From positions 1 through 6,290 of the forward strand of contig SFER01000188.1 in the NCBI GenBank assembly GCA_004557195.1: a stretch of DNA of 6,290 bases. Reading direction: 5' to 3'. The notes under the pieces were generated by a model that saw only the letters and a program-made list of their open reading frames with translations, was not told the origin of the DNA and made no database searches. A program made the translations under genes and the position numbers. Origin of the DNA: Bacteroidales bacterium (GTDB lineage Bacteria; Bacteroidota; Bacteroidia; Bacteroidales; Muribaculaceae). This document shows, one piece after another, positions 5,876-6,290 of this stretch (position 1 is the first letter of the stretch; every line of letters starts with the position of its first letter).

Positions 5876-6290
5876 TATTTCTTCACCTCCTTTCCTTTTA
5901 TGCGTTTTTTGATTTCGTTATATGATGAATCTGGCCACCAAGAACTAATACGCATTTTAAATGCTTTACCTATGGCATTGTTTACAGCTGTTGCGCAATT
6001 ATTTGTAATAAGGTCATATCTTTGTTTGCTACTGCTCTTAAAGGAGTCTATCATCTCTATGTCTTGTCCTGGAGATGAAGGTATGATATATGCCAAGTCA
6101 TATCCATAAGTGTTAATTTTTTTATTCAAGTAAGATCCACTTGAATTATATTCGCACTCCAAAAAATCGTATGGACTTATAAAACTATGTTCTCCCAAAT
6201 CGTCTTTAGGCAATCCAACTGCTCCATATGATTCATTCCATATTACATCTCCATTAACAGAAAAATATCTCCATTTATTATCCTCGTCCT
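5875..6290 (-). CDS. C-terminal end of an RHS/polymorphic-toxin-like protein (5' end outside window)
   Basis: The minus-strand frame is open from the window edge at 6288 to a TAA at 5875-5877, giving 137 visible residues; the TTG at 6211-6213 is an internal codon, since coding-like sequence continues upstream of it. The start of the visible part, WRYFSVNG at 6-13, resembles the lead-in to variable C-terminal domains of Bacteroidales RHS proteins as I remember them. Then come DDLGEHSFISPYDFLEC at 29-45 with H34, AYIIPSSPGQD at 66-76, and YDLITNNCATAVNNAI at 91-106 with C98. A His preceding an Asn-Cys motif is the order seen in circularly permuted papain-like (LRAT/NlpC-P60-related) folds, so H34 and C98 may be a catalytic pair. 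The protein ends in a basic KKRIKGKEVKK tail whose codons also contain the next gene's ribosome site. No repeat region is visible, so RHS is an inference; a stand-alone hypothetical protein is possible. Confidence 0.6.
   Translation of the reverse strand, partial: DEDNKWRYFSVNGDVIWNESYGAVGLPKDDLGEHSFISPYDFLECEYNSSGSYLNKKINTYGYDLAYIIPSSPGQDIEMIDSFKSSSKQRYDLITNNCATAVNNAIGKAFKMRISSWWPDSSYNEIKKRIKGKEVKK
5883..5893 (-). promoter_or_regulatory. Strong Shine-Dalgarno for the membrane protein gene
   Basis: On the minus strand AAAGGAGGTGA lies 7 bases before the ATG at 5875. This is essentially a full complement of a bacterial 16S rRNA 3' end and supports that ATG as the start. It is the only clear Shine-Dalgarno in the window and sits within the last codons of the upstream gene (encoding GKEVKK). 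Confidence 0.8.

Noticed and set aside
5900..6109. Plus-strand frame of 69 codons opposite the toxin-like terminus.
   Set aside because: The minus-strand frame continues to the window edge, has the conserved-looking His and Asn-Asn-Cys motifs, and is coupled to the next gene; the plus frame has no support.
1..6290. tRNA, rRNA, CRISPR array, riboswitch, or insertion sequence ends.
   Set aside because: I saw no cloverleaf-like element, regularly spaced repeats, transposase-like protein, or known riboswitch core on either strand.

Overview
The window looks like a chromosomal segment from a member of the Bacteroidales. The reasons are the gene content (gmk followed by nadD and a DUF5063 protein, an M18 aminopeptidase, and a long phosphoglucomutase-type phosphohexomutase), the general absence of Shine-Dalgarno sequences in favour of A/T-rich leaders, and a promoter that fits the Bacteroidetes consensus TTTG-N19-TAnnTTTG exactly. 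Family or genus cannot be fixed from the sequence; a Muribaculaceae- or Prevotella-like genome is a guess.

Positions 1-2902 hold a tight plus-strand cluster: the 3' part of guanylate kinase (gmk), nicotinate-nucleotide adenylyltransferase (nadD), a DUF5063 protein whose start codon overlaps the nadD stop, and an M18 metallo-aminopeptidase. Gaps are 14, -1 and 22 bases, so these are probably one transcript. The first two genes make nucleotide and NAD precursors; the other two are passengers whose connection is not obvious.

Positions 2903-4625 hold a phosphoglucomutase/phosphomannomutase gene with its own well-formed promoter. It is broken near 3839: the reading frame shifts, and about 40 residues, including the expected DPDADR-type metal-binding loop, are missing, while both flanks are well conserved. 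An intrinsic terminator follows at 4652-4684.

Positions 4685-4912 contain no convincing gene. They hold a short heptamer repeat and a second intrinsic terminator that serves the opposite strand.

Positions 4913-6290 are on the minus strand and markedly AT-rich (about one third G+C in a sampled line, against over half in the aminopeptidase). They encode the C-terminal end of a larger protein resembling the variable tips of Bacteroidales RHS/polymorphic-toxin proteins (His...Asn-Asn-Cys arrangement suggestive of a permuted papain-like fold). A polytopic membrane protein follows, with its start codon overlapping the toxin-like stop and a perfect Shine-Dalgarno written into the last toxin codons. 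The pair looks like a horizontally acquired effector plus membrane immunity partner, which is the most interesting part of the window. This reading is inference from layout and motif shape.
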